A DNA stretch of 64,000 nucleotides, taken from contig LNDP01000024.1 of NCBI GenBank assembly GCA_001464665.1, positions 310,001 to 374,000 of the forward strand, in the 5' to 3' direction. The notes below the pieces were generated by a model. The model was given only the letters and a program-made list of their open reading frames with translations, searched no databases and had not been told where the DNA came from. This document shows, piece after piece, positions 34,257-44,331 of the stretch; the stretch's first letter is position 1; every line of letters starts with the position of its first letter. The position numbers and the translations under genes were made by a program. The stretch comes from Acidobacteria bacterium Ga0074141 (GTDB lineage: Bacteria; Acidobacteriota; Blastocatellia; Pyrinomonadales; Pyrinomonadaceae).

Positions 34257-35114
34257 TTATTGCGTGACCAACATCATTCTGCCGTCGGGCAAGCGGACCG
34301 CCAAAGTCGCGGGTTCATAGATCGAAAGCGGCCGCGGATCTTTTTGCTCTACGCCTTCGGCTTTTGCGACCATCGGCTTGGGTGCGGAGCTTGAATAACT
34401 CGGGTTTGAGATGGTGTTGTAACGCCCGACGATGCGGCGGACATATTCCTGCGTTTCGCGGAAGGGCGGAACTCGCCTGCCGTATCGCAGAACCGCTCCT
34501 TCGCCGGCGTTGTAGCCTGCAAGTGCGAGGACGACGTCCTGGTCAAAAAAGTCGAGAAGCCACCGCATGTAGCGAACACCGGCCTCGACGTTCTGCTTCG
34601 GGTCGTAAATGCTTGTTACTCCAAAGCGACGAGCGGTCGCCGGCATTAACTGCATCAGCCCGCTTGCGCCCTTGTGCGAGGTCGCACGGATCTTGAACGC
34701 GGATTCCTGGTGCATCTGTGCATAGATCAGCATCGGGTCGATGCGGTACTTGAGGCTCGCCTGGACGATGTAGGAATCGTGCGCCGGATTGCCCGTCGTA
34801 AAGCCTTTGAGGTTTGTGTTCGAACCCATCCGCAGCCGAAGGGCGTTGGCCGATTCGCGGGCGGCGAGTCCATCGCTGGGCGAAGCAGTATTTCTTGCAT
34901 TTGATGAAGCCGTCGGGGTTACAGGAACCGTTACCCACCTGCCATTGCGGCGAACCCTTTTAGTTTTCGGAGCCTCGGCGACCGGCTTCGGCTCTTCGGG
35001 CCGATAGACCGTGACGCCCTTGGCCGAGTCCCAATTATCAAATGTGCGAGTCTGTGCAGATACCGCAAAGGGGAGAGTAGAGAGGAAGATGACGAGAATT
35101 AATGGGGTTTTCAT
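34257..35114 (-). CDS. SLT-type lytic transglycosylase
   Basis: 285 residues, signal peptide to about residue 20 (VSAQ). A proline-rich linker precedes the soluble-lytic-transglycosylase domain at about 120-245: [12 protein letters not shown] with the catalytic Glu, [13 protein letters not shown], and [12 protein letters not shown]. It cleaves peptidoglycan glycan strands in the periplasm, forming anhydro-muramic ends. No LysM or other binding domain is visible. Confidence 0.93.
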   Translation of the reverse strand: MKTPLILVIFLSTLPFAVSAQTRTFDNWDSAKGVTVYRPEEPKPVAEAPKTKRVRRNGRWVTVPVTPTASSNARNTASPSDGLAARESANALRLRMGSNTNLKGFTTGNPAHDSYIVQASLKYRIDPMLIYAQMHQESAFKIRATSHKGASGLMQLMPATARRFGVTSIYDPKQNVEAGVRYMRWLLDFFDQDVVLALAGYNAGEGAVLRYGRRVPPFRETQEYVRRIVGRYNTISNPSYSSSAPKPMVAKAEGVEQKDPRPLSIYEPATLAVRLPDGRMMLVTQ

Positions 35115-35337
35115 CGATCTTGGTGGTTCGGGCGACGGTGCCCGAGTTTATATCGGCTGAAGACGTTTCACCGCTGAGGTGCGGCAAATACGCAAAGAAA
35201 GATAGGGTGTATCAATTCGCTAAGAGATAAACGGCGTTTAACTCTCTTGAACATAATAACATTTCGCCCGCAGATTGTGAAGACCTTTTTCGCCGAGCGG
35301 TTTTCGCGGCGGGCACTTTCGGTTATCTTTATCGCGT

Positions 35338-36585
35338 ATGCTTTATCTTTCGCAGGTACTTGGCGAACCGATAATGGACGCGCGGGGTGAACAGATCGCT
35401 CTAATATGGGACGTTCTCGTCCGATATGGGAGCGAGGATTACCCGCCTGTCATCGGCGTCGTTGCCAAGCTCCGCCGGCGTATGTTCTTCATACCTCAGC
35501 GAAACATTGAGGAGTTCGGCTTGTTCGGTGCCCGGATGAGCTCAACCAAAGTGGACCTTAATCCCTTTGACCGGCGAGAGGGCGAGGTTATGCTCGGCAA
35601 GGACGTGCTCGATAATCAACTCATCGACGTTGACGGCAAACGGGTCGTCCGCGTCAATGACGTTCAGCTCATTGGCCAGAGCGCAGACTGGCGGGTTTCG
35701 GGTGCGGACATCAGCATCCGCGGATTTTTCCGCCGGCTGATGCCAAAGGGCTTTTTTGGCTCCGAGCGTGTCGTAGAAGTTATCGACTGGGCCGACGTCG
35801 GCTATCTTGCAACTGATACCGCAACCGCGACCGTGCAGCTCAAATCCTCAAAGAGTAAACTCTCGCGGCTGCATCCGGTCGAGATCGCCCAGCTTGCCGA
35901 AACGCTTTCTCCGATCCACCGGACCGAGGTCGTCGAAAGCCTCGATGATGAAGTAGCCGCCGACACGCTTGAGGAGATGTCGACCGAAGCACAGGCCCGA
36001 ATTCTTGAGGTGATCGAAAAAGAACGCGCCGCTGACATCCTCGAAGAGATGTCGCCCGACGATGCCGTTGACGTGCTCGGTGAGATGGACGAAGACAAGG
36101 CGCAGGAACTCTTCGACCTGATGGAAGATGAAGAGAAGGCAGACGTCGCCGAACTGATGAGGTTTGACCACGACACGGCCGGCGGACTGATGACGACCGA
36201 GTTCGTTACCTTTCCGAAAGACCTGACAGTGGCGGAAACGATCGCCGGGCTCCGCGACATGGCCGAGACGCCCAATATGATCTATTACCTCTATGTCGTT
36301 GAGGAGAAAAATTCGTGGAAGCTGCGGGGCATCATCAGCCTCCGGAGCCTGATCCTCGCCGATCCCGGAGCTCGGCTCGAAGATGTTATGCGAACAGAAT
36401 TCCGTTACGCTCATCCCTCCGAAGCGGCCAAGGAGGCCGCACAGACCATCTCAGAATATAATCTGCTCGCGCTTCCCGTTATCGACGACGAAGGCGACCT
36501 TGCCGGAATAGTCACGGTTGACGACGCGATGGAGATACTTCTTCCCAAAAGCGTTCAAAGGAGAGTGCCGAGAATTTTCAGTTAG
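35338..36585 (+). CDS. Soluble PRC-barrel / MgtE-N / CBS protein
   Basis: 415 residues. Residues about 1-70 and 85-160 look like two PRC-barrel-type segments; about 179-285 is the MgtE N-terminal superhelical domain (repeats such as DILEEMSPDDAVDVLGEM); about 286-410 is a CBS pair (AGGLMTTEFVTFP; GIVTVDDAMEIL). The transmembrane channel of MgtE is absent, so it cannot be a Mg2+ channel. It may sense Mg2+ or nucleotides for another protein. No transporter gene is adjacent. Confidence 0.85.
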   Translation: MLYLSQVLGEPIMDARGEQIALIWDVLVRYGSEDYPPVIGVVAKLRRRMFFIPQRNIEEFGLFGARMSSTKVDLNPFDRREGEVMLGKDVLDNQLIDVDGKRVVRVNDVQLIGQSADWRVSGADISIRGFFRRLMPKGFFGSERVVEVIDWADVGYLATDTATATVQLKSSKSKLSRLHPVEIAQLAETLSPIHRTEVVESLDDEVAADTLEEMSTEAQARILEVIEKERAADILEEMSPDDAVDVLGEMDEDKAQELFDLMEDEEKADVAELMRFDHDTAGGLMTTEFVTFPKDLTVAETIAGLRDMAETPNMIYYLYVVEEKNSWKLRGIISLRSLILADPGARLEDVMRTEFRYAHPSEAAKEAAQTISEYNLLALPVIDDEGDLAGIVTVDDAMEILLPKSVQRRVPRIFS

Positions 36586-36586
36586 G

Positions 36587-36605
36587 AAAACCGTCGGTTT
36601 TGTTT
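36587..36605 (+). terminator. Weak hairpin after the MgtE-N/CBS gene
   Basis: AAAACC-GTC-GGTTTT followed by GTTT, flanked by CAGT/ACTG. A plausible but weak terminator. Confidence 0.5.
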
Positions 36606-36674
36606 GACTGAAACCTCCGAACTTCGTTACGATTCGACAGCTTTTACGAACAACCTCAGGGAAACCTTTACACG

Positions 36675-37514
36675 ATGAAAATAAGATCAATTCTCGCACT
36701 TTGCACTATCCTTGTATTGGCTGCTCTTGCCGATGCACAGACCGGCGAGGTCAAGTTCAGCAAATCGGCGAAGACCGCTGACGGCTCGGCCGAGTTTAAC
36801 TCGGGTGACTTTATATATGCCCACATCGCCTTTCCGCAGGCGATCTCCGGGATGCTGACGCTTAATGAAAGGCCGGTAACGCTCGTCGCCGAGTTCTATT
36901 CAAAGGGCAAAATGCTCGAAGAAGATATGTTCGGCTTTGACACGACGGCCGTTCGAGGTTCAAAGCAAACATCGATCATTATCCCGGTCATCTCGGATCC
37001 GGCGGGCGACGTGCCCGCTTTCGGAAAGAATCTTTTCTCGACGCGGCTTCCGGCGGAACTTGCTAAGCTTCCCGAAGGCCGCCACGAGATCGAACTGCAG
37101 CTTAAGTCCTATAATTTCAAGGACGCGACGGAGGTGATGGCAAAGGGATCGTTTACGCTTGTCATCGCAAGCGGTGCCCGGGCCTGGTATCAGAAGAACG
37201 GGAACGAAGCATATGACGCGATGGCGAAGCGTGGTGTAACTTCGGTCAACGTCAGTGCCCGCGATGCCGCAATGGGCGTGGTCGGCGGCACGAGCGTCAT
37301 AACACTTGTAAACAACTGCGGGCGAAGCGTTTGGATGCGGAAGGCCTCTGGCTCGGATAAGACCGAATACCGCCTCTCGCCGGGGCAAACGATGCGCTAC
37401 GACCGCGATGGCGGCTATCTGGAGGAGTGGAACTTCGGGACGAAGCGTTGGTCGACCGTAACAAAGGTCTGGACTCCCGGGCCCGACGGGAAAGCCAATA
37501 TCTGCCAAAAATAA
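36675..37514 (+). CDS. Secreted protein of unknown function
   Basis: 279 residues with signal peptide (cut near ADAQ, residue 22). Beta-rich first half (about 28-165) with FIYAHIAFPQAISGML and HEIELQLKSYNF, then a second part containing NNCGRSVWMRKASG and PGQTMRYDRDGG that suggests a small beta sandwich. No family recognised. A strong terminator follows, so it is a single-gene unit. Confidence 0.7.
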   Translation: MKIRSILALCTILVLAALADAQTGEVKFSKSAKTADGSAEFNSGDFIYAHIAFPQAISGMLTLNERPVTLVAEFYSKGKMLEEDMFGFDTTAVRGSKQTSIIIPVISDPAGDVPAFGKNLFSTRLPAELAKLPEGRHEIELQLKSYNFKDATEVMAKGSFTLVIASGARAWYQKNGNEAYDAMAKRGVTSVNVSARDAAMGVVGGTSVITLVNNCGRSVWMRKASGSDKTEYRLSPGQTMRYDRDGGYLEEWNFGTKRWSTVTKVWTPGPDGKANICQK

Positions 37515-37533
37515 GCTGCATAAACCGGAATAA

Positions 37534-37578
37534 CGGCCGCCAAAGACAGCATAATGTCTTTAGCGGCCGAATCTTTTT
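37534..37578 (+). terminator. Intrinsic terminator after the secreted-protein gene
   Basis: Nested stem CGGCCGC/GCGGCCG with inner AAAGACA/TGTCTTT, followed by AATCTTTTTT. Confidence 0.9.
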
Positions 37579-37634
37579 TCTGTGGGCAAACGAAACTCTG
37601 TTTCGGCATTAGCGTAAAATCGTTTGAACTTTCA

Positions 37635-37664
37635 TTGTCGGGCGAGGTCCCGGATTGTTACAAT
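37635..37664 (+). promoter_or_regulatory. Candidate promoter of the redoxin-tlpA unit
   Basis: TTGTCG (37635-37640), 18-base spacer, TACAAT (37659-37664), ending 33 bases before the start codon. AAAAGGAG lies close to the start. Confidence 0.45.
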
Positions 37665-37697
37665 CGAAGGAATCTTTTCAAAAAGGAGTAACCAGCT

Positions 37698-38300
37698 ATG
37701 AGGCGTAAGCTTTTCTTATTCGTTGCACTGTTCTCTCTTCTTGCTTTTAACCTGACACCCGTTTCCGCCGATGGCGGCATCGAGATCGGACAAAAGATCG
37801 AGAACTTCACCCTTACCGGAATCGACGGCAAGGAACACTCACTGTCGAGCCTGATGGGTAAGAACGGCGCCGTTCTTGTTTGGGTCTCGGCTCAGTGCCC
37901 GGTCGTAAAGGCCTATGACGAGCGTATCGTTGCGATCGCGGCGGAGTATGAGGCTCGCGGCATCCGCTTCATCGGCATCAATTCGAACGCGACCGAATCG
38001 CTTGAATGGGTAACGTCGGACGCCGAAAAGGCCGGATACAAGTTCCCGGTGCTGCTTGACAAAGGCAACGTCCTTGCCGACAGGCTCGGAGCGACCGTCA
38101 CCCCCGAAATTTATTTCTTTAATACCGAGAATGTTCTTCTCTACCACGGTGCCATTGACAACGACCGCTCGGGCAAGAACATTCAGGACCATTACCTCAA
38201 GACCGCTTTTGACGCAGCTCTCAGCGGCAAGACGATCGAAAGGGCTCGGACTAACGCCTTTGGCTGCACCATCAAGCGGACCGGTATGGCGGGCAAGTAA
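37698..38300 (+). CDS. Secreted redoxin (AhpC/TSA-like thioredoxin fold)
   Basis: 200 residues, signal peptide to about residue 24. The thioredoxin-fold active region reads SAQCPVVKAYDERI with a single cysteine (C67); the usual CxxC second Cys is Val. A second conserved-looking cysteine is C190 (FGCTIKR) near the C-terminus, which may act as resolving cysteine. Predicted periplasmic thiol peroxidase or reductase-like role. Four bases separate it from the tlpA-like gene. Confidence 0.87.
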   Translation: MRRKLFLFVALFSLLAFNLTPVSADGGIEIGQKIENFTLTGIDGKEHSLSSLMGKNGAVLVWVSAQCPVVKAYDERIVAIAAEYEARGIRFIGINSNATESLEWVTSDAEKAGYKFPVLLDKGNVLADRLGATVTPEIYFFNTENVLLYHGAIDNDRSGKNIQDHYLKTAFDAALSGKTIERARTNAFGCTIKRTGMAGK

Positions 38301-38303
38301 GCA

Positions 38304-38864
38304 ATGAAACGACGTTTACCGTTAAGATCAATAGCAGGAGCCATCGCATTCGGATGGCTCTTTGCTTCTCTGTTTGCGGCCGACGCTCAGGGCCAGCGAC
38401 GTAATGCAGCACAACCTGCACCGGTGGGCCCGAAGGTCGAGAAGATCGACGAAAAGCGGTTTGCCGAGCTGCTCAAGCCGAACGGCAAGCCGCTGCTTAT
38501 CAACTTTTGGGCGACGTGGTGCGAGCCCTGCCGGCAGGAATTTCCGGACCTCGTGAAGATCGATGCCGAATACAAAGGCAAGATCGACTTCATAACGATC
38601 TCGCTCGACTTTGAGGAAGAGATCGCTACCACGGTGCCGAAGTTTCTTGCGGAGATGAAGGCCGAAATGCCGACGTTTCTACTCGTAACGGCCGATGAGA
38701 CGGCGGCCATCCAGATGGTCTCAAAGGACTGGGCCGGGGCACTTCCTTTCACGGTCATTTACGCTCCGGACGGGACGATGTCGTATTTTCACCAGGGCAT
38801 CGTAAAGCACGACGTGCTGCAGGCGGAACTCGACAAACTGATCAAGCCGACGCCGGCAAAGTAG
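38304..38864 (+). CDS. TlpA-like periplasmic thioredoxin
   Basis: 186 residues with signal peptide (about residues 8-31). The active site is FWATWCEPCRQEF; the fold continues with TISLDFEEE and a cis-Pro region ALPFTVIYAPDG. It is a disulfide reductase acting outside the cytoplasm and probably works with the redoxin encoded directly upstream. Confidence 0.93.
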   Translation: MKRRLPLRSIAGAIAFGWLFASLFAADAQGQRRNAAQPAPVGPKVEKIDEKRFAELLKPNGKPLLINFWATWCEPCRQEFPDLVKIDAEYKGKIDFITISLDFEEEIATTVPKFLAEMKAEMPTFLLVTADETAAIQMVSKDWAGALPFTVIYAPDGTMSYFHQGIVKHDVLQAELDKLIKPTPAK

Positions 38865-38871
38865 TATTTGA

Positions 38872-38907
38872 AAAGACTGTCGCCCGCTCGGGTTGACAGT
38901 CTTTTTT
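38872..38907 (+). terminator. Intrinsic terminator of the redoxin-tlpA unit
   Basis: AAAGACTGTC (38872-38881) pairs perfectly with GACAGTCTTT (38895-38904), running into a T tract. Confidence 0.9.
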
Positions 38908-38955
38908 GAGAATGATAGTTTCATCGCTGCAACACATTTCCGCAGGAGGTTAAGG

Positions 38956-39456
38956 ATGTTCAGACATATTAGTGATTTTCAAAAGGCATGGGAATATGAG
39001 GTAGAAATGAGCGGGAAAATGATCCAAACGCTTACGGATAATTCGCTCGGGCAGCGAGTCAACGAAGATGGCCGGACGCTCGGTTATCTCGCCTGGCATC
39101 TTGCGCTTTCTCCCGGCGAGATGCTCGGACATGCAGGGCTCGGTATAGATGGCCCGGATTTTGACCAGCCGTGTCCCGAGTCAGCCGCCGAGATCGGCGC
39201 CGCTTATGCAAAGGCGGCGGAATCCGTTAAGGAACAGGTAGCGGCAAACTGGTCCGACGAGACGCTGCTTGAGACCGACGAGATGTATGGCGAGACGTGG
39301 GCACGCGGGCTAACGCTCTTTTACCTCATCGCCCATCAGGCGCACCACCGCGGCCAGATGACCGTACTAATGCGGCAGGCCGGCCTAACCGTTCCCGGCG
39401 TCTACGGCCCGGCAAAAGAAGAATGGGCCGCAATGGGCGCTCCCGCTTTGCCGTAA
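38956..39456 (+). CDS. DinB family protein
   Basis: 166 residues from the ATG preceded by AGGAGG; the longer frame starting before the ribosome site is rejected. It is a four-helix bundle with metal-ligand histidines in YLAWHLAL and AHQAHHRGQM, as in DinB/YfiT-like enzymes that include thiol transferases. Substrate unknown. A second DinB protein is encoded at about 56.4 kb. Confidence 0.88.
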   Translation: MFRHISDFQKAWEYEVEMSGKMIQTLTDNSLGQRVNEDGRTLGYLAWHLALSPGEMLGHAGLGIDGPDFDQPCPESAAEIGAAYAKAAESVKEQVAANWSDETLLETDEMYGETWARGLTLFYLIAHQAHHRGQMTVLMRQAGLTVPGVYGPAKEEWAAMGAPALP

Positions 39457-39485
39457 TAATCTATGATTGTTGTCCTTCATGGGTC

Positions 39486-40268
39486 TTACGAAGGGGTATG
39501 CAGTTTGTCGGGAGTTGTCCAAGCTCCTTTTTGGACTAGCCAATCGGTTCTCTCAAATGCGAGTTCCATGCTCGGGCAATACTCCTCTCGATCTACTAAG
39601 TTTCCATCAGCTCCCACATATCGAATGAACACTCCCCTGTCCTCGGTATATTTCACGATTTGAACTAAAGCCGGTCTTTCAAGGGGGTTTTCAACACCAG
39701 TGGTCGGGTTAATTTCGCAACGCCATTTACTGTCGGTTTCGGGGATACTTTCGAAAAGCACCGTCGCTTCCCTTTGGCGGAACTCATCCAAGAACTCAAA
39801 GAACGACGCCAAGGCTTTTTCTTCGTGGCCGCCAGCTGATTCAAGAAGCAAGTTGCACCAACCCGCCGTGCTTTCATATTTGCCGAGCTTCATTGCGACC
39901 CAGTCGTGGAAGTACCAAATATCCGGGTTACCCACAAGCTCAACATTCAGATTATCCAGGGCTAAACTGTAGCCATCGAGAAACGAATCCAATCGAGTAA
40001 TCGAGTGCAATCCTAGATAAAGGGCCGGCTTCAGACGAATTCTCTCGATCAGCTCGTAGATATCAACTGATGTCATGGGCTTGAGCAACGCTTCTACTTG
40101 TTGCTTTTGGACGCCGGGGAACCACTCGAGGAACTGATCAACAGTTGCTCCGTCCCGGAGATTTTCTAAAAGGGCCCGGATAGGCACGCGGGTCCCGCGA
40201 AAGACGGGCTCTCCGCTGATCTTGTCAGGGTCGAATTCGATGATGTTTGCGAGTTCGGTCTTTTCCAT
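39486..40268 (-). CDS. DUF433-antitoxin domain fused to an immunity-like domain
   Basis: 260 residues. Residues 1-62 are a DUF433 domain (PVFRGTRVPIRALLENL; TVDQFLEWFPGV). Residues from about 66 onward are a different domain starting with ELIERIRLKPALYLGLHSITRLDSFLDGY, which resembles an uncharacterised family seen as immunity-type genes. The two halves together are unusual. No toxin gene is adjacent, so it may be solitary. Confidence 0.65.
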   Translation of the reverse strand: MEKTELANIIEFDPDKISGEPVFRGTRVPIRALLENLRDGATVDQFLEWFPGVQKQQVEALLKPMTSVDIYELIERIRLKPALYLGLHSITRLDSFLDGYSLALDNLNVELVGNPDIWYFHDWVAMKLGKYESTAGWCNLLLESAGGHEEKALASFFEFLDEFRQREATVLFESIPETDSKWRCEINPTTGVENPLERPALVQIVKYTEDRGVFIRYVGADGNLVDREEYCPSMELAFERTDWLVQKGAWTTPDKLHTPS

Positions 40269-40393
40269 ATTCCAGCCCTTGTATAGTCGATTATTTCACA
40301 TAATTTAGGTGAGAGAAAGATTTCTGCAATCGACATAATGGCGTCAAACCGCTAGAATTACTGTTTTGTTTTCTAGCCTGAAATATACCTACG

Positions 40394-42703
40394 ATGAACG
40401 CAGCAGCCATCACGCCGGAGATCGTCGAGCAGCACGGCCTTTCACCCGCAGAGTACGAAAAGATCGTCACAATAATGGGCCGCGAGCCCAACCTGACGGA
40501 GCTCGGCGTTTTCAGCGTAATGTGGTCGGAGCACTGCTCTTACAAATCATCGCGCGTGCACCTAAAGCGGCTCCCTACCCGCGGTCCGCGTGTCATTGTC
40601 CCGCCTGGTGAAAATGCCGGCGTCGTCGATATCGGCGACGATTGGTGCGTTGCCTTCAAGGTCGAATCGCACAATCACCCCTCGTTCATTGAGCCATTTC
40701 AGGGAGCAGCGACCGGAGTCGGCGGCATTCTCCGCGACGTTTTCACAATGGGTGCCCGACCCGTCGCCGCGATGAACTCGCTCCGCTTTGGCCCGTTGTC
40801 AGAACCGCCTGCGTCAGCGGGCGGCCAGTCTGCCGTAACCGAAGATCGCCAGAAAGTACTCAACCGCAATCGCTCGATCCTCAAAGGCTGCGTCGAGGGC
40901 ATCGGCCACTACGGCAATTGCTTTGGCGTGCCGACCATCGGCGGCGAGGTCGTCTTCGACGAAAGTTATTCGCTTAATCCGCTGGTCAATGCCTTCGCAC
41001 TCGGCATCGTCCGCAAGGACCAGATCTTTTTCGGCAAGGCCTCGGGCATCGGCAACCCTGTTATGTATGTCGGCGCCAAGACCGGCCGCGACGGCATCCA
41101 CGGAGCGACGATGGCCTCGGCTGAGTTTGACGAAGAGGCTCTCGAAAAGCGCCCGACCGTCCAGGTCGGCGATCCGTTCCTTGAGAAGCTCTTGCTCGAA
41201 GCGTGTCTCGAAGCGATGCGGAGCGGAGCGATCGAGGGCATTCAGGATATGGGCGCCGCGGGACTGACGAGCAGTTCGGTCGAGATGGCCGCACGTGCCG
41301 GTACGGGCCTCGAACTCGACCTGACGCTCGTTCCGCAACGCGAGACCGGAATGACGGCCTATGAGATGCTGCTCTCCGAATCGCAGGAGCGGATGCTCAT
41401 CGTCGCCCGCAAGGGGCGCGAGAAAGAGGTCGTCGAGATCTTTAACAAATGGGACCTCGATGCCGTCGTTATCGGCAAGGTGGTCGAGGGCGACCGGCTC
41501 AAGATCATTCACAACGGCGAGGTCGAGGCCGACCTTCCGGTAATGGCCCTGACAGATGAAGCCCCGAAATACGAGCGGCCGATGGCAGATTCCAAATTTC
41601 AAATTCCAGATTCCAGATCTGAGAACAAATTTGGAATTTGGAATTTGGAATCGGAATGCGATGCAAATGAGGCGCTCAAGAAACTTCTGGCTTCGCCCAA
41701 CATCGCCTCAAAGCATTGGGTCTATGAACAATACGATTCGATGGTGCGGACGAACACGGCCGTTCTGCCGGGTGCGGATGCGGCCGTTATCCGCGTAAAG
41801 GAAACCCGCCGGGCGATCGCGATGTGCCTCGATGGGCCCGGAAGGCTTGTCGCCGTTGATGCTCTCGAAGGTGCCAAGCACGCGGTCGCCGAGGCCGCTC
41901 GCAATGTCGCCTGCGTCGGTGCACGGCCGATCGCGGTCACGAACTGCCTCAACTTCGCCTCGCCCGAAAGGCCCGAGGTGATGCGTTCGTTCTCTGACGT
42001 CATCGACGGCATGTCCGAGGCCTGCGAAGCTTTTGAGACGCCCGTCGTCTCGGGCAACGTCTCGTTCTACAACGAAACGGACGGCAAGGGCATTCTCCCG
42101 ACGCCGACCATCGGCATGGTTGGCCTGATCGAGGACATTAGAAAGGTGATCACGCAGGGCTTTAAGAATGACGGCGACATGATCGCCCTGCTTGGCACGA
42201 CCGGCGACGATCTTTCGGTCAGCGAATTTGCCGCGGTGGTAGCCGGACTTTCAACCTCCGACATGATCGCATCGGGCCGCGTGCCAAGGATCGACCTCGG
42301 CCTTGAGCGAAAGCTGCAGGACGCACTTCTTGCGATGGCGAATGAGATGCTCCTCGCTTCGGCGCATGATTGCTCCGAAGGCGGGCTGGCGGTCGCGGTC
42401 GCCGAATCGTGTTTTTCATCGCTCGCTCGCGAGGCGGCCGGTGCCGAGATCGCACTCGAATCGAACGGGCTTTCGGCCGAGGCAACACTCTTTGCTGAGT
42501 CGCCCACGCGTGTCGTCATCAGCTTTGCCCCGGAGCACCTCGACCGCGTTCGCGAGTTTTCCGCCGGGCTTCCCTTTGCGGTCGTCGGCACGGTGCGCGA
42601 TGATGTTCTGAATATCGCGATCGACGGCCAGTCCGCCGTCTCCTCTCCCGTCGCCGAGCTCGAAGCAATTTGGGAATCGGCGCTCGAAAACAAACTTAGC
42701 TGA
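40394..42703 (+). CDS. purL: Phosphoribosylformylglycinamidine synthase subunit PurL
   Basis: 769 residues, longer than the usual 730-750. It converts FGAR to FGAM with ATP and ammonia from Pur[32 protein letters not shown] and the second half with [14 protein letters not shown] are typical. Two foreign segments account for the extra length: residues about 136-145 are encoded by a REP-like repeat, and residues about 399-420 by an AT-rich palindrome. Both keep the frame. purQ and purS are not adjacent. Confidence 0.96.
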   Translation: MNAAAITPEIVEQHGLSPAEYEKIVTIMGREPNLTELGVFSVMWSEHCSYKSSRVHLKRLPTRGPRVIVPPGENAGVVDIGDDWCVAFKVESHNHPSFIEPFQGAATGVGGILRDVFTMGARPVAAMNSLRFGPLSEPPASAGGQSAVTEDRQKVLNRNRSILKGCVEGIGHYGNCFGVPTIGGEVVFDESYSLNPLVNAFALGIVRKDQIFFGKASGIGNPVMYVGAKTGRDGIHGATMASAEFDEEALEKRPTVQVGDPFLEKLLLEACLEAMRSGAIEGIQDMGAAGLTSSSVEMAARAGTGLELDLTLVPQRETGMTAYEMLLSESQERMLIVARKGREKEVVEIFNKWDLDAVVIGKVVEGDRLKIIHNGEVEADLPVMALTDEAPKYERPMADSKFQIPDSRSENKFGIWNLESECDANEALKKLLASPNIASKHWVYEQYDSMVRTNTAVLPGADAAVIRVKETRRAIAMCLDGPGRLVAVDALEGAKHAVAEAARNVACVGARPIAVTNCLNFASPERPEVMRSFSDVIDGMSEACEAFETPVVSGNVSFYNETDGKGILPTPTIGMVGLIEDIRKVITQGFKNDGDMIALLGTTGDDLSVSEFAAVVAGLSTSDMIASGRVPRIDLGLERKLQDALLAMANEMLLASAHDCSEGGLAVAVAESCFSSLAREAAGAEIALESNGLSAEATLFAESPTRVVISFAPEHLDRVREFSAGLPFAVVGTVRDDVLNIAIDGQSAVSSPVAELEAIWESALENKLS
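40799..40829. repeat. REP-like 31-mer inside purL
   Basis: It contains CCGCCTGCGT and GCGGGCGGCC arms and is 30/31 identical to the 31-mer at 44464-44494 in hemW. It is read in the same frame in both genes, giving [10 protein letters not shown] here. Confidence 0.8.
41588..41652. repeat. AT-rich palindromic repeat inside purL
   Basis: The left arm starts GATTCCAAATTTCAAATTCC. The right arm, read on the other strand, starts CCGATTCCAAATTCCAAATT and matches it almost completely. It encodes about 22 residues ([10 protein letters not shown]...) that are out of character with PurL. Confidence 0.8.
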
Positions 42704-42738
42704 AGACCGTCCGGAAACCTGCCGGGCATGAGCTGATT

Positions 42739-44304
42739 ATGGAAAATACTCAGACAGAACCGCCCGTTGATGACCGGCCGAATACTTTCTATTTCCGCCT
42801 TCTCGACCGGATCGAAAGGGTCGGGAACAAGATCCCAAATCCCGCATTTCTCTTCTTTTTGCTAGCGATGCTTGCCCTCGTGCTTTCGGCGGTGGTCTCG
42901 TGGGCCGATGTTTCGGTCGTTCACCCTGGCACGAAAGAAACGGTCAAGGCTGTGAACCTGCTTACGGTCGAGGGCCTGCACAGAATTCTCACCGGGCTGA
43001 TCACTAATTTCACCGGCTTTGCACCGCTCGGCGTTGTGCTGGTCGGCATATTGGGCATCACGGTCGCGGAGGCCAGCGGGTTGATCTCCGCCGCTCTGCG
43101 CATACTCGTGATGAATTCGCCGAAGCGGCTTTTGACCGCGGTGGTGGTCTTCGCCGGCGTCATCTCAAACATGGCGAGCGACATCGGCTATGTTGTGCTG
43201 ATCCCGCTCGCGGCCCTGATGTTCCTCGCCGTCGGGCGGCATCCGCTTGCAGGACTCGCAGCGGCCTTCGCAGGAGTTTCCGGAGGGTTTTCGGCGAATC
43301 TTTTGCTTGCCCCGACCGATGCATTGCTTGCCGGCCTGACCCAGGAAGCGGCGCGGATAATTGATGCGGCATACATTGTTACGCCTGCGGCCAATTACTA
43401 TTTTCTTGCAGCTTCGACGTTTCTTGTAACGATACTCGGAACCTGGATAACCGAAAAAGTGGTAGTGCCGAGACTTGGCGAATACAAAGGCGATGTCGTT
43501 GCCGAAAAACTCGAACGCTTGTCTGCAGATGAAAAGCGAGGTTTGCTGTGGACCGGGGTGGCGGCAACGATCTTCGTAGGGCTGATACTTTGGGGAACAA
43601 TACCCGAGGATGGTTTTCTTCGCGATCCGAAAACGGGCAGCCTGATCCGTTCGCCATTCCTGACCGGCATTATCGCCGTTGTCTTTTTTGGCGGCGTGCT
43701 CCTTGGGGTCGTTTACGGTTTTGCGTCGAAAAGTTTTTCGAAGATCGACGACGTGGTCCACGCGATGGAAGGCGGCATGCGGACGATGTCCGTCTATCTG
43801 GTGCTCGCGTTTTTTGCGGCGCAGTTCGTCGCGTTCTTTAATTGGTCAAATCTCGGCATCATCCTCGCGGTCGAGGGTGCCGAACTTCTCCGCGCGTTAG
43901 AGCTTAGCGGCATCACGCTCATAATCTCTTTCGTCATTCTCTCCATCGTTCTCGATCTTTTCATCGGCTCGGCCTCGGCGAAATGGGCCGTAATGGCTCC
44001 GGTCTTTGTCCCGATGCTGATGCTGCTTGGCTATTCTCCTGAGCTGACGCAGGCTTGCTACCGCGTCGGCGATAGCGTATGCAACATCATCACGCCACTG
44101 ATGTCTTACTTTCCGCTGATTGTCGCCTTCGCTCAGAAATACGACCCGAAGGCAGGCATCGGCACGATAATGTCGCTGATGATCCCGTATTCGATCGTCT
44201 TCTTTATCGGCTGGACGCTTTTCCTTGTCATCTGGTTCCTCTTCGAACTCCCGCTCGGCCCCGGTGCCGGAATCTATTACCAGGTTGGAGGCTCGCCGCA
44301 ATAG
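42739..44304 (+). CDS. AbgT family transporter
   Basis: 521 residues, about 12 hydrophobic helices. [19 protein letters not shown] at the N-terminus, [41 protein letters not shown] and the final [18 protein letters not shown] are typical of AbgT/MtrF. Members import p-aminobenzoyl-glutamate or export sulfonamides by proton motive force. It begins 35 bases after purL. Confidence 0.94.
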   Translation: MENTQTEPPVDDRPNTFYFRLLDRIERVGNKIPNPAFLFFLLAMLALVLSAVVSWADVSVVHPGTKETVKAVNLLTVEGLHRILTGLITNFTGFAPLGVVLVGILGITVAEASGLISAALRILVMNSPKRLLTAVVVFAGVISNMASDIGYVVLIPLAALMFLAVGRHPLAGLAAAFAGVSGGFSANLLLAPTDALLAGLTQEAARIIDAAYIVTPAANYYFLAASTFLVTILGTWITEKVVVPRLGEYKGDVVAEKLERLSADEKRGLLWTGVAATIFVGLILWGTIPEDGFLRDPKTGSLIRSPFLTGIIAVVFFGGVLLGVVYGFASKSFSKIDDVVHAMEGGMRTMSVYLVLAFFAAQFVAFFNWSNLGIILAVEGAELLRALELSGITLIISFVILSIVLDLFIGSASAKWAVMAPVFVPMLMLLGYSPELTQACYRVGDSVCNIITPLMSYFPLIVAFAQKYDPKAGIGTIMSLMIPYSIVFFIGWTLFLVIWFLFELPLGPGAGIYYQVGGSPQ

Positions 44305-44331
44305 GCGGTCACTGAGTGTTATTCTAAGCCC

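Noticed and set aside
40814-41602. Minus-strand frame of 262 codons opposite purL
   Set aside because: Antisense to an enzyme identified with near certainty; no ribosome site or family signature.
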